NCBI RefSeq assembly: GCF_000499385.1
Contig: NW_013651933.1
Coordinates: 1-11,279 of the forward strand
Length of the DNA stretch: 11,279 nucleotides
Direction of reading: 5' to 3'
Source of the DNA: Eimeria necatrix
Taxonomy: Eukaryota > Apicomplexa > Conoidasida > Eucoccidiorida > Eimeriidae
In this document: positions 1 to 7,206 of the stretch, in pieces
Layout: each line of letters begins with the position of its first letter
Position numbering within the stretch: the first letter of the stretch is position 1
Position numbers and translations under genes: made by a program
Notes under the pieces: generated by a model
The model's database searches: none
What the model was told of the DNA's origin: nothing
Seen by the model: the letters and a program-made list of their open reading frames with translations, nothing else

Positions 1-351
1 TTGGGATTTGCCCTCCCCCAAAGCCCCGCAGCCCCTGTTCCCCGCCCACCCCCAAACCCCAAACCCTAAACCCTAAACCCTAAACCCTAAACCCTAAACC
101 CTAAACCCTCGGACCTGGCTGCGCCGAGCGTGGCGTGGCGCATGGGGACGGGGAAGGGGCAGCAGCAAATTGCTTCGGGGGGGATTTTGTCGAGAGTGAC
201 AGACACAGAAGACTTAATTCCATCAGCAGCAACAGGAAAAGTTTCTTTTGCTTTCCGCAGCGCAGCAGCAGCAACTTTGCTGCTGCGCAAACGGTCCACC
301 GGAGACACCCAGCACGCCGCTTGGAAAAAAAAACGCACGCAGTTGTACCCT

Positions 352-393
<42 letters not shown>

Positions 394-616
394 GCGGCGG
401 CGGGGGCGTGGTGGTCGCAGCAGCAGCAGCAACAGCAAGCAGCAGCAGCAGCAGCAACAGCAAGCAGCAGCAGCAGCAAGCAGCAGCAGCAGCAAGCAGC
501 AGCAGCAGCAGCAGCAAGCAGCAACAGAAGCAGCAGAAGAAGCATAAGCAGCAGAAGCAGCAGCAGAAGCAGCAAAAGCAGCAGAAGCACCAGCAGCAGA
601 GCCAGCAAGCCGCAGC

Positions 617-663
<47 letters not shown>

Positions 664-905
664 CACAGTACTGTATGTCTGAGATGGCTGGCTCGGCCTG
701 GAAGGGAAGCGCAGCTAAAGTTCTTCTGAAGAAAATGTCCACAGCTTCTTTGCATGCAGCACAAGTGCTGCTGAGCTGCAGCAAATCCTTCGCTGGCTGC
801 TGCTGCAGCAGCCAGTGCAGCAGCAGCAAATGCACGTGCGAGCCCTCCGCCTTCCGCAGCAACACCGTGACCAGTGGACACTCCAGCCGCCGCACGCCAG
901 CAGCT

Positions 906-944
<39 letters not shown>

Positions 945-1051
945 CTGGCGGCAGCAGCAGCAGGAGTGGTAGTGGTAGCAGCAGCAGCAGCAGTAGTAGT
1001 AGTAGCAGCAGCAGCAGCGGCAGTAGTAGTAGTAGTAGCAGGAGTAGTAGT

Positions 1052-1089
<38 letters not shown>

Positions 1090-1202
1090 TAGCAGCAGCA
1101 GCAGCAGCAGCAGCAGCACCCCCACATGATCGGCACTGGGAAACAGCAGAAAAGGAAAAAGAATAAATTTGAATTATTTATTTATTTATTTATTATTTAT
1201 TT

Positions 1203-1274
<72 letters not shown>

Positions 1275-1684
1275 TATTCCCGAGGCATTTCTTTGCTGCT
1301 CCGATGATGAGAAAATGTGGGAAGCAGCTGAGGTGTCTGTACACCTCAGCAGCAAACATCCGCAGCTGCTGCTCTCCTGCTGCTTCCTTTTGCTTCGCAG
1401 CAGCAGCAGCAGCAGCAGGAGTTTGTGCTGCTTTTGCTGCAAACCCCACACGCCCTCTTGTCATAAAAGCAGGGAGGCTGTCTCTTTTTGCTGCTGCTGC
1501 TGCTGCTGGCCGCGCCTTTGCTGCACTCGACTTCTTTGCTGCTGCGTCTTGCTGCTGCTGCTGCTGCCGCTGCGCTGCTGCTGCTTCCAAGGCCTGCTGC
1601 TTCTCCGCAGTCAGCAGCAGCAGCGCCAAGTAATCGTTCATGGATATCAGCAGCGGCAGCAGCACATCCAAACGCTCCATGTCT

Positions 1685-1719
<35 letters not shown>

Positions 1720-1836
1720 GGCAGCAGCAGTCGAAACGAGTGCAGCAAGGAGCCCAGCCACAGCGCCAAAGCAGCAGCAGCTGCTACTGCCACAAGGCAG
1801 CAGATCAAACCTACATAGGCAGCAGCAAAAGCAGCA

Positions 1837-1894
<58 letters not shown>

Positions 1895-2034
1895 ACCTAA
1901 GGAATCTTGAAGAATCAGAACTGCCTTGTCCGGGTCTCTTGTCTTTTGCTTTTTTATTTTTTCTTTTAAATCATTTGGGAGGCCTCTGGGGAATTTGGAA
2001 AGAAATGAAGTTGGAGAAGCAGCAGCATCAGCAC

Positions 2035-2071
<37 letters not shown>

Positions 2072-2209
2072 CTGCTGCTGGTCCTGCTGCTGCTGCTGCT
2101 CCTGCTTCTCCGGCTCCGCCTTCTTCTGCCCCTCCTCTTGCTTCTGCTGCTGCGGCTGCTGCGGCTGCTTCGGCTGCTGCTGCTGCGGCTGCTGCTGCTG
2201 CTTCGGCTC

Positions 2210-2254
<45 letters not shown>

Positions 2255-2983
2255 GAGTCTCGCGGTTTGCTGCTGCACCAAGTCTTTGCCGATTTCTTTT
2301 TCAAATTCTTCTGGACGAGTTTTCCTCCACTCCGAAAGAACAGCCGCAGCGGCGAGGCTGCACTCTGCGCTCAAACCCTAAACCCTAAACCCTAAACCCT
2401 AAACCCTAAACCCCAGGTCTTGCCGCGCACAAAGCTAGTACAAATACCCTAAAGTCAAAGAGCCCGCGGAAGCATTCAGGAGAAAGGGTTCCCCCAGGGG
2501 TCGCAGCAGCCCCTTGCAGCTAGGGTTTAGGGTTTAGGGTTTAGGGTTTAGGGTTTAGGGTTTAGGGTTTGCGCGCCTGCATAGACCTCCGCAGCTTCTT
2601 GCCAAGTCTTCGCCTCGCACACTTTAGGCATTGCGGTCATTGCCTTTCGAGCTAAACCCTCAACAGATAAACCCTCTTCTCCTGGGGGGCCCCCGGGGGC
2701 CCCCGGGGCCCCCGGGGCCCCCGGGGCCCCCGGGGCCCCTGGGGCCCCTGGGGCCCCCGGGGCCCCCGGGGCCTTTGGGTCCCCGGGGGCCCCCTTGGCC
2801 TCGGGGGCCCCCTTGGCTTGGGGGGCCCCCTTGGCCTCGGGGGCCCCCAGGGACTTGGGGGCCCCCGGGGCCCCGGGGGCCCCCTTTGCTGCGGGGGTAT
2901 CCTTGGGGGCCCCTGCCTTAGAGGCCTCTGCAGGGGGCCCCCCTTTGGAGGTTGGGGGCCCCTCGGGGGCCCCCGCTGCCTTC

Positions 2984-3026
<43 letters not shown>

Positions 3027-4449
3027 GAAGCCTCTTACGCTCTTGCCCCCAACGCTCTCCCAAGTAAACCCTCAAGGAGACAAAGGCAGCCTCAGAGGCT
3101 GGCGAAACACACGCAGCAAACCCCAAACCCTAAACCCTAAACCCTAAACCCTAAACCCTAAACCCTAAACCCTCAGGGGCCAGCCAACGTATCTGCAGGT
3201 GTAAGTGCTGGTTGGAAAGCCGCGTAGACTTGCCTTTGTGTACCCCCAAACCCTAAACCCTAAGCCCTAAACCCTAAACCCTAAACCCTAAACCCTAAAC
3301 CCTAAACCCTCGCGGACCCGGGAGCTTCTTGAGGGCCGTGGCCAGCGCCGCCTCCGGAAGGCTAGGGTTTAGGGTTTTCAACTTTGAAAGAATTTCTGCT
3401 TTTTTGCCAGCAGCAGAAAGGACAGCAGCAGCAAAAGCTTCGGGGCTAGCAGCAGCAAACGCCGCCACTGCTGCTGCTGCTGCTGCTGCTTCCTCGCTCA
3501 CCGCCTGCTGCTTCGCAGCAGCGCCAGCCCCCCCCGCTGCTGCTGCTGCTGCTGCTGCTGCTGCGGGGCCCCCGGGGGCCCCCTCCTTAGGGGGGCCCCC
3601 CTCGGGGGGCCCCTTAGTACCCAAAAGTTCAGCAAGGGTTTTCTTTGGGGCCATTTTTTTCTTTTCTGCTGCCAGCAAATCTGCCAGGGTTTTCCTGGGG
3701 GCGGGGCCCCCTGCTGCAGGCTTTGCTGCTGCTGCTGCTGCTGCTGCTGCGTCTCCTTTTGCTGCTGCCTTTGCTGCTGCTGCTGCTGCTGGCTTCGCAC
3801 CCAGCTTTGCCCCCTCCTCGGGGGCCCCCTTGGGGGCCCCCTTGGGGGCCCCCGGGGGCCCCGCCTTCGACTTAACTGCAGCAGACTCTGGGGGCCCCTT
3901 GGGGGCCCCTGCTTCCTTGGGGCCCGGGGGGCCCCCCGGGGGCCCCTTTGGCTTTATTTCAATTTTTGCTGTGGGGGCCCCCGGGGGCCCCTTCGGCTTT
4001 ATTTCAACCCCCAGGGGCTTGGGGGCCCCCGGGGGCCCCTTAGGCTTCACATCTATCTTAAGACTAGGACCCTTGGGGGCCCCCGGGGGCCCCGGGGGCC
4101 CCGGGGGCCCCTTGGGGGCCCCTGGGGGCACAGGGGGCCCCTTGGGGGCCCCTGGGGGCACAGATGGCCCCTTGGGGGCCCCTGGGGGCCCCGGGGGGCC
4201 CTTGGGGGCCCCTGGGGGCCCCGGGGGGCCCTTGGGGGCCCCTGCTGCTGCGTCCGCTGCAGCAGGCTTTGCAGCTGGTGGAGCTGCAGCAGCTGCTGCT
4301 GTTTTTCCTGCTGCTGCTGCTGCTTCGGGTTTAGCTGCTGCTGCTGCTGCTGCGGGCGGGCTCTTGGAGTCAGCAGCAGCAGCAGCAGCAGCAGGCGTTT
4401 TCCCCACAAGTTTTGCTCCTGGTGCTGCAGGCTTCGCTGCTGCTGGTTT

Positions 4450-4480
<31 letters not shown>

Positions 4481-4926
4481 TTTGCTGCTCCCGCCGGTGC
4501 AGGCTTTGCTGGTGCTGCGGGTTTCGCTGCTGCTGCTGCTGGTTTTGCTGCTGCTGCTGCTGGTTTTGCTGCTGCTGCTGCTGCTGGTTTTGCTGCTGCT
4601 GCGTCCAGAGCAGCAACAGGTTTCTTAACTTGAGAGACAAACTTGGCTTTAATTTTGGGAGCAGCAAAAGGCTTGCCTTGCTGCTGCTGCTGCTGCTGCA
4701 GCAGCCGCTCCCGCAGCTCTTGCTGCTGCTTCTGTCTCTCCTTCAGTGTCAGCGGGGCTTTTGTCTTTGCTGCTGCTGCTGCAGGCTTTCCCGCTGCTGC
4801 TGCTGCTGCAGGCTTTGCTGCTGCTGCTGCTGCAGGCTTTGCTGCTGCTGCTGCTTCAGGCTTTGCTGCTGCTTTTGCTGCTGGCATGGAAGGCGTTGCC
4901 TTCCCCCTCCGCAGCAGCGACGCCAT
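1..4926 (-). CDS. Probable multi-exon gene of unknown function (whole locus, runs off left edge)
   Basis: Seven blocks on the minus strand contain non-repetitive, protein-like sequence in open frames. They are separated by repeats that close the frames (telomere-like, CAG, TTTA). All are on one strand, in order from ATG 4926 towards position 1, so one spliced gene is the simplest reading. The blocks are listed as separate exon entries. The predicted product would be long, lysine- and alanine-rich at the N-terminus, collagen-like (G-P-P, G-A-P) in the middle, and rich in short amphipathic helices with poly-Gln and poly-Ala further on. No known domain is recognised; the helical segments could be part of an alpha-solenoid, but that is only an impression. 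Exon joins are approximate. No transcript evidence is available, and two adjacent genes rather than one cannot be excluded. Confidence 0.5.
54..109 (+). repeat. Telomere-like array (AAACCCT), 7 perfect units plus one variant
   Basis: One AAACCCC unit is followed by seven perfect AAACCCT units (61-109). Unique sequence on both sides makes it interstitial, not a chromosome end. It sits at a predicted exon edge. Confidence 0.95.
110..285 (-). CDS. Probable exon of the minus-strand gene ([14 protein letters not shown]...)
   Basis: The frame reads [60 protein letters not shown] up to the telomere-like array. A join GAGG|GTTTAG...AACAG|GGGCTG would continue as [11 protein letters not shown] at positions 1-32, suggesting that the gene continues beyond the left edge. 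Confidence 0.45.
345..1118. repeat. CAG-rich compound repeat region
   Basis: Clustered (CAG)n tracts (about 352-395, 418-665 and 899-1118) have CAA, AAG, CGG and AGT interruptions; around 970-1095 AGC and AGT units alternate. Depending on frame they read Gln, Ser or Ala on the plus strand and Leu, Cys or Ala on the minus strand. Confidence 0.9.
664..895 (-). CDS. Probable exon of the minus-strand gene ([13 protein letters not shown]...)
   Basis: One frame reads [76 protein letters not shown]: hydrophobic/amphipathic and free of long homopolymers. It is bounded on both sides by CAG tracts. The other frames read mainly Cys/Ser or Ala runs and look less protein-like. Confidence 0.42.
1173..1275. 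repeat. (TTTA)n microsatellite
   Basis: About 100 bp of ATTT/TTTA units with a few register slips (TTATTATTT). It is AT-only inside GC-rich DNA and is the likely intron or spacer left of the exon at 1330-1680. Confidence 0.92.
1330..1680 (-). CDS. Ala/Gln-rich exon of the minus-strand gene
   Basis: The frame contains [39 protein letters not shown], poly-Gln, [40 protein letters not shown], then [20 protein letters not shown]. It remains open to 1264, but the last part (about 1264-1330) runs into the TTTA tract and is probably intron or UTR. The 14-bp palindrome at 1332-1345 is inside the frame. The upstream boundary in the CAG tract is uncertain. Confidence 0.48.
1332..1345. promoter_or_regulatory. 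14-bp palindrome GGTGTCTGTACACC (in a predicted exon)
   Basis: This copy has extended symmetry: CTGAGGTGT and ACACCTCAG flank CTGT (1328-1349). On the minus strand it reads in frame as E-V-Y-R-H-L-S in a predicted exon, close to where that exon's homology-like sequence fades. Confidence 0.45.
1680..1893. repeat. CAG tracts separating two predicted exons
   Basis: (CAG)n at 1683-1717 and about 1831-1893 flank a less repetitive middle (1720-1820) that is open in two minus-strand frames. Likely intronic, but it could be coding poly-Leu or poly-Ala. Confidence 0.75.
1894..2366 (-). CDS. Gln-rich exon of the minus-strand gene
   Basis: After GAGCGCAG (acceptor candidate just below the telomere-like block) the frame reads [37 protein letters not shown], then a long Gln-rich stretch with P, K and E interruptions. 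It then reads [47 protein letters not shown]. Charged unique sequence on both sides of the poly-Gln supports coding. Beyond 1894 the frame is only poly-Leu to a stop near 1811, so the exon probably ends near CTTAG|GTTTGC. Confidence 0.55.
2373..2414 (+). repeat. Telomere-like array (AAACCCT), 6 units
   Basis: Five perfect units and a terminal AAACCCC. It faces an inverted array 106 bp away. Confidence 0.95.
2416..2519 (-). CDS. Possible small exon between inverted telomere-like blocks
   Basis: One frame reads [20 protein letters not shown] then [16 protein letters not shown] with no stop until the AGGGTTT repeat. CCTAG just upstream could be the acceptor and GTATTT or GTTTAG the donor. It is short, so chance openness is possible. 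Confidence 0.33.
2521..2570 (-). repeat. Telomere-like array in inverted orientation (TTTAGGG), about 7 units
   Basis: The only substantial array in this orientation on the plus strand. With 2373-2414 it forms an inverted pair flanking a possible small exon. Confidence 0.95.
2571..3098 (-). CDS. Second exon: G-A-P repeat exon of the minus-strand gene
   Basis: The frame opens after TTTCGCCAG (acceptor candidate at 3100-3099) as [16 protein letters not shown], then GQERKRLL, then an Ala run encoded by (GCA/GCT)n. A tract of G-A-P and K-G-A-P repeats encoded by GGGGCCCC-type DNA follows. It ends in unique sequence ([19 protein letters not shown], then [17 protein letters not shown]) before the telomere-like block at 2521-2570. 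Both unique flanks look like genuine amphipathic protein. The donor is uncertain; GAG|GTCTAT near 2590 is one option. Confidence 0.55.
2689..2965. repeat. GGGGCCCC-rich tract (encodes G-A-P repeats on minus strand)
   Basis: Units of GGGGCCCC, with 9-bp periodicity where perfect, interrupted by TTGG, CTCG and similar. The 9-bp period keeps the reading frame, consistent with coding. Confidence 0.85.
3118..3173 (+). repeat. Telomere-like array (AAACCCT), 8 units
   Basis: One AAACCCC is followed by seven perfect units. It lies between two predicted coding blocks on the minus strand. Confidence 0.95.
3248..3310 (+). repeat. Telomere-like array (AAACCCT), 9 units with one AAGCCCT variant
   Basis: Nine units in strict 7-bp register; the third reads AAGCCCT. 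It is separated from the previous array by 74 bp of unique sequence, and a short inverted remnant (TAGGGTTTAGGGTTTT) follows at 3363-3378. Confidence 0.95.
3311..4926 (-). CDS. First exon: Ala/Lys/Pro-rich, collagen-like protein
   Basis: ATG 4926 has a good context (AGGATGGCG) and opens [20 protein letters not shown]. The frame is open for about 540 residues. In order: (K-P-A5-6)n repeats; a charged helix, [18 protein letters not shown] (about 60-77); [21 protein letters not shown] (about 87-107); more A/K/P repeats; G-A-P-K-G-P-P tracts; three related units of the type [12 protein letters not shown]; then a doubled motif, [13 protein letters not shown] / [11 protein letters not shown] (about 408-432). 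It ends with helical sequence ([19 protein letters not shown], then [20 protein letters not shown]). The unique motifs between repeats argue for real coding. The exon probably ends where AGGGTTT repeats begin near 3310. A GT at 3317-3316 (CCCGG|GTCC) is in phase with an acceptor at 3099. Function unknown. Confidence 0.65.
3560..4240. repeat. GGGGCCCC-rich imperfect repeats in the first exon
   Basis: Tracts code for G-A-P-K-G-P-P on the minus strand. The last part (about 4100-4240) is a higher-order repeat of near-identical 36-bp units (GGCCCCTTGGGGGCCCCTGG core), also a multiple of three. Confidence 0.8.
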
Positions 4927-4942
4927 CCTGCCGCCTCTGCCT

Positions 4943-5045
4943 TTGCTGCTGCTGCTGCAGTTGCTGCTGTAGTTGCTGCTGCTGCTGCTGCAGTTGCTGC
5001 TGTAGTTGCTGCTGCTGCTGCTGCAGTTGTTGCTGTAGTTGCTGC
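4943..5045. repeat. 33-bp tandem repeat (about 3 copies) upstream of the first exon
   Basis: The unit is (GCT)5GCA followed by GTTGCTGCTGTAGTT. On the minus strand one frame reads an 11-residue unit, [11 protein letters not shown], but that frame has a TGA upstream (near 5130), no ATG, and another stop near 4860. It is therefore more likely 5' UTR or intron. The count is a multiple of three, so coding is not excluded. Confidence 0.7.
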
Positions 5046-5145
5046 TGCTGCTGCAGCTGCAGGATTTGCTGTTCCTGCTGCTGCTGCGGCTGTCGCGCCT
5101 GTTTTTGCTGCGGGTGTTGCCGCTGTCACTTGTGCTGCTGCTGGG

Positions 5146-5177
<32 letters not shown>

Positions 5178-5360
5178 AGTTGTGGTGTGGCTTGCTGCTG
5201 CTGGCTCGAGCTTACCGCAGCACATGCACACTTTTTAGAAGCAGTAGCAGCAGCAGCAGCAGCAGCAGAAAATTTGAGCTGCTGCTGCTGCTAACAGGGG
5301 AGCCCTTGGACAGGGCTCAATGAGTCTCTGCTGAGGCCGCAGCAGCAGCTGCAGCTGCCG

Positions 5361-5403
<43 letters not shown>

Positions 5404-5946
5404 CCTCAAGACTGCGGCTTTTGCTGCGACTCTTGCTGCAGCTTCTGCTGCTGCATTTCCATTTGCTTCTGCTGCTTCTGCTGCAGCAGTGCGGGGGCCG
5501 CTGCCGACGTGGACCACTGTCCTCGCAGCAGCAATGTGCGCAGCAGCAGCAGCAGCTGCTGCTGCTTCCCAGCTGCTGCTGCTGCAGCTGTTGCTGCTTT
5601 AAAATTTTCTAATAAAAGGACATTAATAAAGATGCGGACAAATTGCTGCTGCTGCTGCGCTGCACTGCAGCAGCAGCAGCAGCAGGGGGCCCTAGGAGTG
5701 GTCTGTGCAGCGTAGGCAGCAGCAGCAGCTGTGGGGCCCGCCTGGCAGCAGCAGCAGCAGCAGCGGCGGGCGGCGCCGCAGCGGCGCAGCAAAGCAGCAG
5801 CAGCAGCAGCCGCCGCTGCAGCTGCTGCTGCAGCTCTGGAGGCTTCTTTGGAAGCAGCAAATGCATTAAATTAATTTCTTTTTCGGTTTGGAAGAAAAGA
5901 AATACTTTTAAGAAGAGCTGCGGGGAGGTGTGCTGCAGCTGCCTGG
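5046..5946. other. Divergent intergenic region, CAG-rich, no convincing gene
   Basis: Between the minus-strand gene start and selT. It holds (CTG)n/(CAG)n tracts at about 5150-5176, 5240-5295, 5360-5400 and 5640-5685, and an AT-rich patch at 5600-5640. A minus-strand frame reads WSTSAAAPALLQQKQQKQ then MEMQQQKLQQESQQKPQS near 5406-5520, which might be an upstream exon, but I see no join that supports it. Confidence 0.5.
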
Positions 5947-5960
5947 GGTGTATGTACACC
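5947..5960. promoter_or_regulatory. 14-bp palindrome GGTGTATGTACACC
   Basis: This near-perfect palindrome holds two GTAC-like half sites, 110 bp upstream of the selT ATG and 1.0 kb upstream of the minus-strand gene start, so it lies in their divergent intergenic region. It is one of nine related copies in the window. A dimeric DNA-binding protein site is the simplest reading; its role is unknown. Confidence 0.45.
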
Positions 5961-6014
5961 TCGCGCTGCCGCGGGGCGCCGCCGCGGGAAATCGCCGGGC
6001 ATTTTCTTTTCTTT

Positions 6015-6024
6015 TTGCATGCAA
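6015..6024. promoter_or_regulatory. TGCATGCA palindrome upstream of selT (candidate ApiAP2 site)
   Basis: TTGCATGCAA lies 46 bp before the selT ATG, in an AT-rich island (about 6000-6065) within GC-rich surroundings. TGCATGCA is a known ApiAP2 binding motif in apicomplexans (AP2-SP/PF14_0633 type). Function here is inferred from motif and position. The same word at 751-758 falls in a predicted exon, so chance occurrence is possible. Confidence 0.4.
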
Positions 6025-6070
6025 GTTTAATTTTCTGAATTAAAACAAAGAAAAGTAAACAAAAAGGGCA

Positions 6071-6144
6071 ATGGAGGGTCCCGAGGGGGGTCGGGGGGCC
6101 CCTGGCCGCGAGTTGCGGCCGCAGCAGCAGCAGCAGCAGCAGCC

Positions 6145-6177
<33 letters not shown>

Positions 6178-6281
6178 GCAGCAGCGGCAAGACGGGGGCG
6201 CTTTGGTGGCGCTGCTGGTGCTGGGGGTTTTGCTGGCGGTGCCTTCGCTGCTGTCTGCGCTGAGCAGCCCGAGCAGCGCGC

Positions 6282-6337
<56 letters not shown>

Positions 6338-6877
6338 TGGGGCTGGCTGCTGGAGGCGCAGAACCCGCTGCCGCAGGCCATCACCCCACACCAAGTCACT
6401 GTGCAGTACTGCCCCTCCTGAGGAGCAGCAGCAGCACTGCAGCAGCTAAAAAGCTTCTTGGAATACCACTTGGGGACTTTGGAGGGTTTCCGCGTGCTGC
6501 AGCAGCCCTACAGTCCCTGTTTGCTGCTGCAGCTGCTGGCTGCTGCAGTGAGTGGGGCGCGCTGGCTGCTGCTGCTGCTGCTGCTGCTGCCGCGGCAGCT
6601 GCTGCCGCTGCTGCTGCCGCGCGAGCGCGCCGCTGCTGCTGCTGCTGCAGCAGAGGCCAACCGCCTGCTGCTCGTTGCTGCTGTCTTCCTTGCTGCTGCT
6701 GTCTGCAGCAGCTTGCTGCTGCAGACAGGAGCTTTTGAGATTTATTACGAAAGAGATCTCATTTGGAGTGCACTGGACAGACACCGCAGGGGCCTTCCGC
6801 CCCTTCCTGCTGCAGCAGAACTTCTTGCTGCTCTCGAGCTCGCGGGGGCCCCCGTGGGCCCCCCCCCCCCTTTCTAG
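6071..6877 (+). CDS. selT: Selenoprotein T (SelT), with in-frame UGA selenocysteine
   Basis: SelT proteins are thioredoxin-fold oxidoreductases of the ER membrane with a Cys-x-x-Sec redox centre. One frame runs from ATG 6071 (context GCAATGG) to TAG 6875, interrupted only by TGA 6419-6421: 268 residues counting Sec117. In order: a poly-Gln N-terminus (about 18-40), a hydrophobic anchor (GGALVALLVLGVLLAVPSLL, 42-61), poly-Ser (about 72-88), then VTVQYCPS-U with Cys114 and Sec117. After the TGA the same frame continues with LKSFLEYHLGTLEGFRVLQQ, hydrophobic Leu-rich segments, and QTGAFEIYYERDLIWSALD (218-236). This last block matches the family signature STGAFEI..ND..VWSKL, and the following LPPL...LLAAL matches the family C-terminus. 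The protein is longer than animal SelT (about 195 residues) mainly because of Gln, Ser, Ala and Leu runs. No intron is needed. The SelT identity is firm from motif matching by eye; Sec rather than stop is inferred from continued homology and the downstream SECIS. Confidence 0.92.
6419..6421 (+). other. Selenocysteine codon UGA (Sec117)
   Basis: TGA follows TAC TGC CCC TCC, giving Y-C-P-S-U, the CxxU redox motif. The frame stays open for 151 more sense codons and encodes the conserved SelT C-terminal half (G-A-A-A-A-L-Q-Q-L-K-S-F-L...). A true stop here would leave a 116-residue protein ending three residues after its only redox Cys. Confidence 0.9.
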
Positions 6878-7125
6878 TTTCCTCCTGCACCTTTTCGGGG
6901 CCCCGGGGGCCCCCGGGGGGCCCCCAGGGGCCCCCCAGGGGGGCCCCCAGGGGGGCCCCCAGGGGCCCCCCGGGGGGGCCCCCAGGGGCCTTTCGGGGGC
7001 CCCAGGGGCTCTTTTGGGGATCCTGGGGGCCCCTGGGGGCCCCCAGGGGCTCTTTTGGGGGCCCCCGGGGGGCCCCTGGGGGCCCCCACAAGGCAGGAAG
7101 GGGCAGGCGGGGGGCCCCCAACAGC
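6843..7125. repeat. GGGGCCCC/GGGGGGCCCCC tract in the selT 3' UTR
   Basis: It lies between the selT stop and the SECIS. Many perfect self-complementary blocks (for example GGGGCCCC, CCCCGGGG) could form alternative hairpins. The imperfect period favours non-coding. Confidence 0.85.
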
Positions 7126-7155
7126 AGCGCTTTTGGGGGCGGGTTTGAGAGAGCT

Positions 7156-7195
<40 letters not shown>

Positions 7196-7206
7196 TATTA
7201 GCTGCA

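Noticed and set aside
2689..2965. A true collagen gene
   Set aside because: The G-A-P and G-P-P runs come from GGGGCCCC repeats and lack a sustained strict G-x-y domain with flanking propeptide features.
3171..3233. A further exon between the two telomere-like arrays (Q-V-Y-A-A-F-Q-P...)
   Set aside because: The phase fits exon 1 at first, but the frame hits TGA before the array; the other frames do not join in phase.
54..3310. A real chromosome end
   Set aside because: The arrays are short (6-9 units), occur five times in two orientations, and are flanked by unique sequence on both sides.
5609..6394. Minus-strand ORF of 261 codons opposite selT
   Set aside because: It overlaps the selT N-terminus and promoter, begins in CAG shadow sequence, and contains the palindrome translated as E-V-Y-I-H-P. 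No unique domain is seen.
6071..6421. A 116-residue protein ending at TGA 6419-6421
   Set aside because: The same frame continues for 151 codons with the conserved SelT C-terminal half, and a SECIS lies downstream, so TGA is better read as Sec.
6458..6877. A separate gene starting at TTG 6458
   Set aside because: It is in frame with 6071 and is the second half of SelT; TTG starts are not expected in this organism.
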